13,901 bases of DNA. Origin: UBA1146 sp963854815. GTDB taxonomy: Bacteria > Planctomycetota > UBA8108 > UBA1146. Position 1 is the first letter of the stretch, and the number at the start of each line of letters is the position of its first letter. Both the position numbers and the translations under genes were made by a program. The stretch spans positions 1 to 13,901 of the forward strand of contig CAWLAN010000072.1 in the NCBI GenBank assembly GCA_963854815.1, in the 5' to 3' direction. Below the pieces are notes generated by a model. The model did no database searches and was not told where the DNA came from. It saw only the letters and a program-made list of their open reading frames with translations. Positions 1 to 6,753 of this stretch are shown here, one piece after another.

Positions 1-554
1 CCGATGGAACCGCTGATGCCGTTTGAACTGTTCAACTGCATGGCGGGCCACGAGACCTGCACCGGAGATTCACCCTCGATCTGGATATCTTCTCCATCGG
101 CCCAGCGGATCACCAGATCGCGAGTCTCCAACTGTGGTATTCCGCCGACTCCCTGTCCACGCAACAGGCCGACCACACGAGCTTCCTCGCCACCGGGATC
201 GGTGATGATCTTCTCTGCCTCGAGCAGGATCTGATCGACCGGTTCGGTGCGTCCCTCGGCATAGACGGGTAACTCGATGGTGGCATCGATCAGGGTTCGC
301 TGAGAGATCAGATTCTCGGACGAGAGTACGACTCCCGAGGACAGTTCCATCAGACCCCGGAGGGTGAATCGGAGCCGCCCGAGAGTGTAGTCGTAAGAGT
401 GATGGGTGACCCGGTTCCGGGTCACTTCGGGAAAGGCATCCCCGGTGGTCGTTTCTTCCTCGGATGCGCCAATCCCACCGAACTGCCCTGTCAGCAGCAG
501 AAAGACCACCAGTCCGACGGAAAAAACACCGAGGAAAAAAGAGATGCGCTTCAA
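1..554 (-). CDS. LptC-like LPS-transport periplasmic protein (partial, 3' end cut)
   Basis: Seen: an open frame of 184 codons runs off the left edge of the window. It starts at a TTG (554-552) with an AGGAGA Shine-Dalgarno 6-7 bases upstream, and the TTG overlaps the kdsC stop as TTGA. The N-terminus has KR followed by one hydrophobic helix (about residues 5-22, FFLGVFSVGLVVFLLL), then a Thr/Glu-rich linker and a beta-rich soluble part with no enzyme motif. Known: kdsC is often followed by lptC, whose product is a single-helix inner-membrane protein with a periplasmic beta-jellyroll that passes LPS from LptB2FG to LptA. Inferred: position, topology and size fit LptC. The sequence is divergent, and an LptA/OstA-like or other LPS-related periplasmic protein is possible. 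I am fairly sure that the gene is real and only moderately sure of the family. Confidence 0.6.
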   Translation of the reverse strand, partial: MKRISFFLGVFSVGLVVFLLLTGQFGGIGASEEETTTGDAFPEVTRNRVTHHSYDYTLGRLRFTLRGLMELSSGVVLSSENLISQRTLIDATIELPVYAEGRTEPVDQILLEAEKIITDPGGEEARVVGLLRGQGVGGIPQLETRDLVIRWADGEDIQIEGESPVQVSWPAMQLNSSNGISGSI

Positions 555-1102
555 GGTCTTTCTCCTGTGACCGCACCGTGGAACTGTTGCTGCCAGAGAC
601 CACGAGCTGCGAGGATCCACTCGCACACCTCGCGCACCGCACCGGCTCCCCCCGAGCGGCTCGTCACCACATCGGCCTGCTCGAGCACCGTCGGCTGGGC
701 GTTCGCCACCGCCACCGAAACGCCGACCAGCGCCATCGGGGCCAGGTCGATGAGATCATCTCCGACATAGACGGTGTTGTCCGCCTCGATCCCGAGCCGA
801 TCGAGGATCTGCTGCAAGCAGATAGACTTGTCACGGATTCCGGTATGGACCTCCTCCACCCCCAGTTCCCGGGCACGATGCTCGGTCGCCGCGGATTCGC
901 GCCCAGAGATCCAGGCGACTGCGATCCCCTGCTCGAGCAGCCAGCGAATCCCCGCACCATCGGGGACGTGAAACTGCTTCACCTCGCTGCCATCGGAATT
1001 GATCTTCAACGAGTTGTCAGTGAGCACCCCATCGACATCGAGTACCAGCAGTTGTGGTGGGTGCGACTTCAGGGGGGTCGGGATCTGCGGTTTCATGGCC
1101 AT
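551..1102 (-). CDS. kdsC: 3-deoxy-D-manno-octulosonate-8-phosphate phosphatase (KdsC)
   Basis: This cytoplasmic HAD-superfamily phosphatase converts Kdo-8-phosphate to Kdo plus phosphate, the step before CMP-Kdo formation in LPS inner-core synthesis. The 183-residue product shows the family signatures in order: DVDGVLTD with the nucleophile and acid Asp22/Asp24, FHVPDGAGI at 44-52, ISGR at 65-68 (motif II), DKSICLQQIL at 91-100, GDDLIDL at 114-120 (motif III/IV metal-binding acids), and a C-terminal GGAGAVREVCE. The length is usual for the family, with no epimerase or CMP-Kdo synthetase fusion. I chose the ATG at 1102 because a GGGGGAG Shine-Dalgarno sits 5-6 bases upstream. A TTG at 1132 would add ten residues with no ribosome site, and an ATG at 1096 is less well spaced. 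The stop TGA overlaps the TTG start of the LptC-like gene, so the two are probably co-translated. Confidence 0.95.
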   Translation of the reverse strand: MAMKPQIPTPLKSHPPQLLVLDVDGVLTDNSLKINSDGSEVKQFHVPDGAGIRWLLEQGIAVAWISGRESAATEHRARELGVEEVHTGIRDKSICLQQILDRLGIEADNTVYVGDDLIDLAPMALVGVSVAVANAQPTVLEQADVVTSRSGGAGAVREVCEWILAARGLWQQQFHGAVTGERP

Positions 1103-1233
1103 CCAGTCTCCCCCCACCCCTGTGCCGATCAAGCGAGAATTCCGACCTTCCGGGGCAACAGACCCGGGCTTCTGCTATCCTGGGGCCCTGTTCCCGGGCA
1201 TCGGGAATCAGGCAGAAAACGAGGTACCCGGTC
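1103..1233. promoter_or_regulatory. Divergent intergenic region between kdsC and scpA
   Basis: This 131-base non-coding stretch must carry the promoters for both outward-facing units. On the plus strand TGCTATCCT at 1173-1181 resembles an extended -10 element (TGn plus TATCCT), but no convincing -35 lies 16-18 bases upstream. The imperfect hairpin at 1187-1212 would lie in the scpA leader if that -10 is used. On the minus strand I see no confident promoter. The promoter call is inference and weak. Confidence 0.35.
1187..1212. repeat. Imperfect inverted repeat (hairpin) upstream of scpA
   Basis: CCTG-TTCCC (1187-1195) pairs with GGGAA-T-CAGG (1203-1212): nine base pairs with one bulged T and a 7-base loop. 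It is not followed by a T-run on either strand, so it does not look like a terminator. It could be an operator or a leader hairpin ahead of the scpA ribosome site at 1221-1225. Its function is unknown. Confidence 0.4.
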
Positions 1234-2094
1234 GTGATCCAGCGCACCAGAGACTTTCCCACCAGGGAGCCCGATCCCAAACCGGGCAAACCCGCGCTGC
1301 AGGAGCGAACCTCAACTGTCGGGGAGGCGCCTGATAACCCCTGGGACGACGGTTTTTGCACTCACCTCGACGACTATTCCGGCCCACTCGAATTGCTGCT
1401 CTATCTGATCCACAAGAATGAACTCGACATTTTTGACATCCCCATCGCCACCATCCTCGAGCAATTTCTGGCTCATGTGACCGAGGCACGCCTGGCCGCG
1501 ACGCTGGACCTGAGACAAGCCGGTGATTACCTGGTGATGGGAGCGCGATTGATGGAGATCAAGGCCCGGATGCTTTCGCCGAGCCTCATCGAAGAAGAAG
1601 ACGATCTGCTCGAGGAAGAACTGGAAGATCCGCGCCACAACCTGGTCGAACAACTGCTCCAATACCGCGACTTCAAGGAACGGGCCCAGTTGCTCGAGGA
1701 GGCCCACCGGGTTCGTTCGCTCGGGTATGAACGCAGGCAGGACGATTTACCGCCACCACCTCCAGGGAGTCTCGATCTGTCCGAAGTCTCGTCCCATGAT
1801 GTCGCGGCGGCCTTTCAGCGGATTCTCGACCGGCTCCGCGAGCAATCCTCTTTCACCATCATCGCTGGTGAGGAAATACCCATCGAACAGGCGATGGGTG
1901 AAGTTCTCGGATCACTTCGTGCCGCTGCCGGATCGGTATTGCCTTTCGAACAACTGTTCCCGAAAGAGCGGGGCATCCCCGGGGCCGTCAGCACCTTCCT
2001 GGCACTGCTCGAACTGGCTCTCATGAAACAGGTACGTCTGGAACAGGCAACCAACGCCGACCCCCTGCTCGTACACCTGCGCGAGAACGGTTAG
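1234..2094 (+). CDS. scpA: Segregation and condensation protein A (ScpA, kleisin)
   Basis: ScpA is the kleisin subunit that bridges Smc head domains and, with ScpB, forms the bacterial condensin that compacts and segregates the chromosome. The hallmark N-terminal block is at about residues 48-72: a DDYSGPLELLLYLIHKNELD-type motif followed by IFDIPIATILEQF. An acidic stretch (EEEDDLLEEELED) and QLLQYRDFKERAQLL come next, as in the family, and a C-terminal winged-helix-like segment (TFLALLELALMKQVRLEQ) ends it. The upstream frame is open further, but the GTG at 1234 has a GAGGT ribosome site 8 bases before it and gives 286 residues, near the family norm. The first ~45 residues are a charged, proline-rich, probably disordered extension. 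fmt begins 4 bases after the stop, so they are likely co-transcribed. scpB, the usual neighbour, is not present here. Confidence 0.93.
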   Translation: MIQRTRDFPTREPDPKPGKPALQERTSTVGEAPDNPWDDGFCTHLDDYSGPLELLLYLIHKNELDIFDIPIATILEQFLAHVTEARLAATLDLRQAGDYLVMGARLMEIKARMLSPSLIEEEDDLLEEELEDPRHNLVEQLLQYRDFKERAQLLEEAHRVRSLGYERRQDDLPPPPPGSLDLSEVSSHDVAAAFQRILDRLREQSSFTIIAGEEIPIEQAMGEVLGSLRAAAGSVLPFEQLFPKERGIPGAVSTFLALLELALMKQVRLEQATNADPLLVHLRENG

Positions 2095-2098
2095 TTCG

Positions 2099-3064
2099 AT
2101 GCGAATCCTGTTCCTCGGGTCGGGTCCGTTCGGGATCCCTACACTTCGGCGACTCCACTCCCTGCGTGAGGACCTGATCGTGGCGACGGTGCCCGATGCA
2201 CCGAGCGGCCGCGGCCAGACGCCACGTTCTTCCTTCATCAAGCAGGAGGCCGTTTCGCTGGGGCTGGAAGTTCTCGAAACCGAGCGACTCCGCGGCCAGG
2301 AGGGCCAGCAGATCCTCGAGCATGCCGATGCCGATCTGGTGATCACCGCCGACATCCGGCTGATCCTGGGAACCCGATTCCTGCAGGATCCTGAGCGTGG
2401 CTGCTACAACCTGCACGCGTCACTGCTACCGCGATGGCGCGGAGCGGCACCGGTGGTTCGGGCGCTGCTGGCCGGAGACGATCAACTCGGTGTCACCCTC
2501 TACCGGATGGTGCGAGAACTCGATGCCGGTCCGGTGGTGGCAGTGGAAAAGTGGACACCCCCGGCCACGGTCACCTCACAACAGGCCGAGGAGCATCTAT
2601 CGCTGCTGGCGGCGGATGTGCTGGAACGGATGCTCGAGACGCTAGAAAGTGGTGATCCGCCGCAACTTCCCCAGCAAGAAGACCGGGTGACGCTGGCACC
2701 ACGACTGGAGAAATCGGAGGGCTGGGCACACTGGGAGAGCAGTGCCGTGTTCGTCGAGCGCCAGGTGCGGGCACTGCATCCCTGGCCGCGAACACGCACC
2801 CTGGTCACTCGTGGTGGGGCTGGCCAGCCCCCCGAAGAGGAACTGATCCTGCATCGGGTAAGCCTCGCCGATCGAACCGAGCAAGTTGCTGCCGGTACCG
2901 TGCTGGAGGTCAGATCAGATCAGATCATCGTCGCCTGTGGTGAGGGGGCGATCGCCATCCACAGGATGCAGCGAAGCGCCAAGAAACCGCTGGAGATGGC
3001 GGATCTGCTGCGAGGGATGCCGTTCGAGGTGGGGGACCGATTTCACGGGAAAGAAGGGGCATGA
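2099..3064 (+). CDS. fmt: Methionyl-tRNA formyltransferase
   Basis: This cytoplasmic enzyme transfers a formyl group from 10-formyl-tetrahydrofolate to Met-tRNA(fMet) to make the initiator. The 321-residue product has the N-terminal Rossmann start (MRILFLGSGPFGIPTLRRL), a basic loop (SGRGQTPRSSFIKQEA) and the catalytic block NLHASLLPRWRGAAP at 104-118. In that block Asn104, His106 and the SLLP loop match the family's catalytic Asn/His, and Asp142 in ELDAGP is the third catalytic residue. A C-terminal tRNA-binding OB-like domain runs from about 205 to the end. The ATG at 2099 has little Shine-Dalgarno but lies 4 bases after scpA, so coupled translation is likely. Its own stop overlaps the rsmB start as ATGA. 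The def gene that commonly precedes fmt is absent. ArnA-type or other hydroxymethyl/formyl-transferases are less likely given the length and the rsmB neighbour. Confidence 0.93.
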   Translation: MRILFLGSGPFGIPTLRRLHSLREDLIVATVPDAPSGRGQTPRSSFIKQEAVSLGLEVLETERLRGQEGQQILEHADADLVITADIRLILGTRFLQDPERGCYNLHASLLPRWRGAAPVVRALLAGDDQLGVTLYRMVRELDAGPVVAVEKWTPPATVTSQQAEEHLSLLAADVLERMLETLESGDPPQLPQQEDRVTLAPRLEKSEGWAHWESSAVFVERQVRALHPWPRTRTLVTRGGAGQPPEEELILHRVSLADRTEQVAAGTVLEVRSDQIIVACGEGAIAIHRMQRSAKKPLEMADLLRGMPFEVGDRFHGKEGA

Positions 3065-4590
3065 ATACCGATCGACCCACTCGCAAGCCCGGTCGTGCCG
3101 GCGATCCCCTGCCAAAGAAGAGGCAGACACCGCCCACCGATGATGCACCACTGCTGGAGCCACCCTATCGATTCCCCGTGGTCCGACACGGTGAACATGG
3201 CAGCGCGTTGTCGACTCGTGCGGCAGCCATCCACCTGCTGACGCTGTGGGAGCAGTCGGCACATACTTCGATGGAACAGTTGCTCGGCGAGTACCTGCAG
3301 CACTGCGACTTCTCCACCTCGGACCGGGGATTCCTGGTCGAACTGTGCTACGGCAGTGTTCGCATGCGAGGCACCGTTCAGTACCTGGCCCGGGCTTTCA
3401 TGGACAGACCCTTCACCGAGGTGTCGCGAACCGCCCGCTCGGCCATCGCCCTGGGGATCTACCAGCGCACCTACCTGCGCACCCCGGACCATGCCGTGGT
3501 CTCCGAAACCGTCGACGGCTGGCGACAGGTGAAGGATCCGAAAATCGATTCGATCGATCGCAGCGGATACATCAACGCGGTACTCAGGAGCCTCTGTGAC
3601 GGTATTGAGGATGTCGACGAGGACCTGGGAGACCCCCGTGACGCAGTTCGAGTCTCGACCGGCTGGGCACGATTCGGGCGACTCGCACTGCAGGGGGGAG
3701 ATGCAGGTCGGATCCAACGCTGGAGCGTCCAGTACGGCCACCCACCCGAACTGGTCCGCAGGTGGCTAGAGCGCTATCCCGCCGAACAAGTCCGCCTGAT
3801 GCTCGAGCGCGACAACGAGACCCCCTCGCTGTTCATCGTGCTCCGGCAGCCGAGAGAACCGAAACACCACATCCGACTGCTGAAGCAGGCGGGCCTGGAG
3901 GCCAAAACGGCGCAGGGAGCTCCGCGCATCCTGAAGGTGACCGGAGCGGGCCTCATCGAGAAGATCCCCGGTTACTACAGTGGCGATTTCTGGGTCCAGG
4001 ATCTGACCGCACGCCGACTCGCCCTGCGCATGCCTCGAAGAGAAGGGGCTCACCTGCTCGATCTGTGTGCGGCTCCCGGTGGAAAACTCGCCACCTTGCT
4101 CGATCGAGGCGGTATCGAGAGTGCCACCGCCTGCGATATCAGCGACGCGAAACTGGATCGAATCCGCGACAACCTCGAACGGCTTCGGCTCGAGGACAGT
4201 TGCCGCCTGCAGTTGCTCGAGGTTACGCGCGATGCTTCCCGGCTCCGTCTCGACCAGAGTTTCGAGCAGGTACTGGTCGATGCTCCCTGCTCCAATAGCG
4301 GCGTTCTCAACCGCCGCCATGAAGCGCGCTGGCGCTTCTCCCCGGAGGTGCTCGGAGACCTGGAGCAGCAGCAGATGGCGCTGTTGAAGGCGGGAGTTCG
4401 GCACCTGGTCCGCGGCGGCCATCTGCTGTACACGACCTGCTCGGTGGAGCCGCAGGAGAACCAGGACGTGATCCGTAGAACGCTGGAGCAAAACACCGAA
4501 CTGCGCCTCATCGAGGAGGTCGAGATCCTGCCCGGCGATCTGGGCGGAGACGGCGGATACGGCGCCTTGCTGCAGCGAGTCGAGCGCTGA
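3061..4590 (+). CDS. rsmB: 16S rRNA (cytosine(967)-C(5))-methyltransferase RsmB
   Basis: RsmB uses S-adenosylmethionine to make m5C967 in 16S rRNA. The product is 509 residues, longer than the ~430 of E. coli because of a ~50-residue basic, proline-rich N-terminal extension. A NusB-like helical domain follows at about 50-185 (AAIHLLTLWEQ, RGFLVELCYGSVR, INAVLRSL). The Rossmann methyltransferase domain has motif I LDLCAAPGGK at 333-342, the acidic SAM-binding CDIS at 358-361, motif IV DAPCSNSGVLNRR with Cys410, and motif VI TTCSVEPQEN with the catalytic nucleophile Cys460. The usual DAPCSGTG is DAPCSNSG here, and the C-terminal DGFF is DGGY; both cysteines needed for the reaction are kept. The ATG overlaps the fmt stop by ATGA, and fmt-rsmB is a classic pair. 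Among RNA m5C methyltransferases, the NusB domain separates it from RsmF/YebU. Confidence 0.93.
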   Translation: MNTDRPTRKPGRAGDPLPKKRQTPPTDDAPLLEPPYRFPVVRHGEHGSALSTRAAAIHLLTLWEQSAHTSMEQLLGEYLQHCDFSTSDRGFLVELCYGSVRMRGTVQYLARAFMDRPFTEVSRTARSAIALGIYQRTYLRTPDHAVVSETVDGWRQVKDPKIDSIDRSGYINAVLRSLCDGIEDVDEDLGDPRDAVRVSTGWARFGRLALQGGDAGRIQRWSVQYGHPPELVRRWLERYPAEQVRLMLERDNETPSLFIVLRQPREPKHHIRLLKQAGLEAKTAQGAPRILKVTGAGLIEKIPGYYSGDFWVQDLTARRLALRMPRREGAHLLDLCAAPGGKLATLLDRGGIESATACDISDAKLDRIRDNLERLRLEDSCRLQLLEVTRDASRLRLDQSFEQVLVDAPCSNSGVLNRRHEARWRFSPEVLGDLEQQQMALLKAGVRHLVRGGHLLYTTCSVEPQENQDVIRRTLEQNTELRLIEEVEILPGDLGGDGGYGALLQRVER

Positions 4591-4654
4591 TCTGGAATCG
4601 CTTTCCCGCCCCTGAATCACCGAATTCACGTGATTGGGACCATTTTGATCTTTT

Positions 4655-4677
4655 TCGGTCCGACCGGTCCGGACTGA
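4655..4677. repeat. Hairpin in the rsmB-VWA intergenic region
   Basis: The 160-base gap 4591-4750 has no gene. TCGGTCCG (4655-4662) pairs with CGGACTGA (4670-4677), an 8-bp stem with one G-T pair and a 7-base loop ACCGGTC that is nearly self-complementary. A T-run precedes it rather than follows it, so it is not a standard terminator for rsmB. A second, weaker hairpin (AATCAC, with GTGATT at 4629-4634) followed after several bases by TTTTGATCTTTTT could be a poor terminator. It may be an operator or leader element for the VWA gene. Confidence 0.35.
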
Positions 4678-4750
4678 TTGGGTTCCCGGATGGAATGGGT
4701 GAGAGAGCAATACCCCGCCCGCCGGTGGGGATCCAGAAAAGGAGGACCCA

Positions 4751-5479
4751 ATGACTGCACAATCCAAGGAAACCACTCAGCAGAACAGCATCGGCAAGGC
4801 GCTGGTTCGCATCTTCGCAGGAGCCCTGATGGTGCTCGTTGCGTCCTACCCGATGGTCACCGAAGCGACCTCGGACCAGGTTCGTCGGCCGCTCGATCTT
4901 CCCTCCGGAGGAGGTCGAGATGAAGAGGACCAGCCTCTTCCCGACATCATCCAGTTCTTCGGACACGATTTCGAGGGCGACGCGTTCGTCTGGGTGCTCG
5001 ACATCTCCGGAAGCATGACTGTTTCCGGACGTATCGACGAACTACGTGGAGAGTTCACAGGAGCCATCCTCAACCTCAGCAGCCAAAGTGACTTCGGAGC
5101 GGTCGCTTTCAATCAGAACATACAACCGCTCGATATCCTCTGCACAGCGGCGTACCCGGACCGTAAATCGCGCGCCATCGCCTGGATTTCCGGCCTTCAA
5201 CCGTACGGCACCAGTTGCCTCGCCGTAGCGGTGATCCAAGGGCTGGAAATCATCCGCAAGAGCAGCAACACGAATCGTCGCCTCATCGTGGTCGGCGATG
5301 GACTACCGGCCTGCCCCTCACTTACCGATACGGCGCTGGTACTGAATGAAATCGCGGCCGCCAACTGGGATCGCATCCCCATCGATGCAGTGTTCGTCGG
5401 AGAAGGATCCGCACTGGGGATCGAATTCTTCCAGCAACTGGCCAATAGCTTCGGTGGCAGCATGGTGATCGCCCAGTAG
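4751..5479 (+). CDS. Exported single-domain von Willebrand factor A (VWA) protein
   Basis: The 242-residue product has a long N-region and a hydrophobic segment (about 18-35, LVRIFAGALMVLVASYP), which serves as a signal peptide or N-terminal anchor. A low-complexity Gly/Asp/Glu linker follows, then one VWA domain from about 78 to the end. The metal-ion-dependent adhesion site is complete: DISGS gives Asp84, Ser86 and Ser88, with Thr154 in YGTS and Asp183 in VGDG. VWA domains bind protein partners through a divalent metal, so the role is likely protein-protein contact outside the cytoplasm; the partner is unknown. There is no second domain, no Ton/BatA-type helix at the C-terminus and no MoxR ATPase nearby. 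The start is certain: AAGGAGG lies 5 bases upstream. The gene stands alone, with a hairpin gap before and a terminator after, so it is probably a single transcription unit. Confidence 0.88.
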   Translation: MTAQSKETTQQNSIGKALVRIFAGALMVLVASYPMVTEATSDQVRRPLDLPSGGGRDEEDQPLPDIIQFFGHDFEGDAFVWVLDISGSMTVSGRIDELRGEFTGAILNLSSQSDFGAVAFNQNIQPLDILCTAAYPDRKSRAIAWISGLQPYGTSCLAVAVIQGLEIIRKSSNTNRRLIVVGDGLPACPSLTDTALVLNEIAAANWDRIPIDAVFVGEGSALGIEFFQQLANSFGGSMVIAQ

Positions 5480-5507
5480 CGAGCTCCGCTGCAACTCCTG
5501 AACCGGT

Positions 5508-5548
5508 GGAATCCGGACACTTCATCACGGGAGTGTCCGGATTTCTTC
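5508..5548 (+). terminator. Rho-independent-type terminator after the VWA gene
   Basis: AATCCGGACACT (5510-5521) pairs perfectly with AGTGTCCGGATT (5532-5543) around a 10-base loop. The stem extends by one G-T and one G-C pair, and the T-rich tail TTTCTTC follows on the plus strand. The stem is strong and the tail only moderately T-rich. It lies about 28 bases past the VWA stop and 105 bases before the next gene. Confidence 0.75.
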
Positions 5549-5653
5549 ATCCATGAACCATTGACCTTCTACTGGTCCTGGGACCGTCTACCAGAAAACC
5601 ACCCTTGACGCGCCTGCGCGACCGCCATCAGATGCCCAGACGGAGGGTCAAGG

Positions 5654-6511
5654 ATGAATCGGGTTGGCATTCTCGTCCGGGTAACACTTTTGATGGTGCT
5701 GGCGATGGTCACCTCGACGAGCGCCGTGTTGAATGCCTCCCCCGACGACAGCATCCAGAAGCAGGTGGTCGCCGAACTGGAGCGGGTCGCCGCCGAAGAG
5801 GATCAGGTGCGCTACAGGGGTCAGTATGCGGCACTGATTCCGCTCGGATCAGATGCCGCGCAGGTGCTGTTGAAGATGCTCCAGGATGAAGACCTGCCGC
5901 TCTCCCGGCGCCGAAGAGCTGCCAACGCGCTGCATGATGTCGCCACCGCTGAACAGGTGGTCCCTCTCCAGCGCGCGATGGACGACCTGTTGCTGGAGCC
6001 ATGGGTCGAGACCGAGATCGGGCTGATCCTGGCACGGCTCGGTCAGCGACGTTTCCTCGAGCGCTGGTTGAAGCAAATACGGCGGATCACCGACCGGACT
6101 CCGACCACGGTGAACCTGGCAGGAATCCTCGAGGGGCTATCACGGCTGGGAGATCTCCAGTTTCGAAGTGATGATCTGGCCGCAGCCACTGCCACCCATC
6201 GGCGTCGAATCGCCCTGATGCAGGATCTGATCGGACGCGTCCACTCCGGCCTGAAAGAACGCCTCACCGCCGAGATGTGGTCAATCCACTACAATCTTGC
6301 CTGCTGTCTGTGCCGCTCCGGCGATACCGATGGCGCCTTCGAGGCACTGCAGAAAAGCCTCAGATCAACGACCATCCGGCTCTCGATGGCCCAGGCAGAC
6401 GGCGATCTGAAAGCGTTGCGAGAAGACCCACGATGGGCGGCATGGTTGGCCCAGCACGCCAAGACCGCCGAAGCCACGGCGCCAGCGGCAGAAAAACAGC
6501 CGAACCGTTGA
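5654..6511 (+). CDS. Exported HEAT/TPR-like repeat protein of unknown function
   Basis: I do not recognise a named family. The 285-residue product starts with a signal peptide (hydrophobic core about 8-24, VRVTLLMVLAMVTSTSAV). The part from about 35 to 150 looks like helical HEAT-type repeats (DAAQVLLKMLQDEDLPLSRRRRAA-like helices with paired hydrophobics). From about 205 to 270 comes NLACCLCRSGDTDGAFEALQ, then KAL-REDPRW: a TPR followed by the 'DxDLxxLRxDPRW' ending seen in many planctomycete TPR proteins. Such proteins are scaffolds; no catalytic motif is visible. It ends in an Ala/Lys-rich tail. The ATG has GGAGGG 6 bases upstream, so the start is firm. The next small gene overlaps its stop as TTGA. 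A weak TTGACG-N17-TCAGAT promoter-like pair lies near 5607-5635. Confidence 0.8.
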   Translation: MNRVGILVRVTLLMVLAMVTSTSAVLNASPDDSIQKQVVAELERVAAEEDQVRYRGQYAALIPLGSDAAQVLLKMLQDEDLPLSRRRRAANALHDVATAEQVVPLQRAMDDLLLEPWVETEIGLILARLGQRRFLERWLKQIRRITDRTPTTVNLAGILEGLSRLGDLQFRSDDLAAATATHRRRIALMQDLIGRVHSGLKERLTAEMWSIHYNLACCLCRSGDTDGAFEALQKSLRSTTIRLSMAQADGDLKALREDPRWAAWLAQHAKTAEATAPAAEKQPNR

Positions 6512-6720
6512 CCGACGATGGCAACGAACCTGGATCTCGATCGATCGACCTGGTGAGGTGGATCTGCGCCATCCTCTCACTGGTTTTGCTGGGCCTGGGC
6601 ATCCACCTGCTTACCGGTGGCACCACCGGCGATCCGGGGCGCGACTCTCCCTGGCCCTACCTGGCACTGGGGGCACTGCTGGCGGTGCGAACTCTGGTTC
6701 CCCGACGCGATCGCCCCTGA
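6508..6720 (+). CDS. Small two-helix membrane protein (70 aa)
   Basis: The frame starting at TTG 6508, which overlaps the preceding stop as TTGA, encodes 70 residues: a polar N-terminus, a strong hydrophobic helix (about 18-36, WICAILSLVLLGLGIHLL), a short Gly/Asp loop and a second helix (about 49-64, WPYLALGALLAVRTLV), with an RRDRP tail. No Shine-Dalgarno is clear at the TTG, so expression probably depends on coupling to the upstream gene. An in-frame GTG at 6553 is an alternative start but would cut into the polar N-terminus. The two-helix pattern with flanking charges supports a real gene. There is no family assignment or function; the HEAT/TPR protein is a plausible partner only because of coupling. 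Confidence 0.6.
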   Translation: MTDDGNEPGSRSIDLVRWICAILSLVLLGLGIHLLTGGTTGDPGRDSPWPYLALGALLAVRTLVPRRDRP

Positions 6721-6746
6721 CGGTGACGATCGGCGGGTCGTAGACT
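6717..6746 (+). promoter_or_regulatory. Putative promoter giving a leaderless sulfatase mRNA
   Basis: CTGACG (6717-6722, -35-like) is 18 bases from TAGACT (6741-6746, -10-like; four of six matches to TATAAT). The sulfatase ATG starts 7 bases after the -10, so the expected +1 falls on or beside the A of ATG. No Shine-Dalgarno precedes this ATG, which fits a leaderless transcript. Inference from spacing only. Confidence 0.4.
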
Positions 6747-6753
6747 GGCCGTC

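Noticed and set aside
464..1237. 257-codon open frame on the plus strand opposite kdsC
   Set aside because: It is antisense to a clear kdsC, with a His/Arg-rich low-quality protein and no ribosome site; it reflects GC-rich third-position bias.
3766..4776. 336-codon open frame on the minus strand opposite rsmB
   Set aside because: It overlaps the conserved methyltransferase motifs of rsmB on the other strand and has no recognisable domain.
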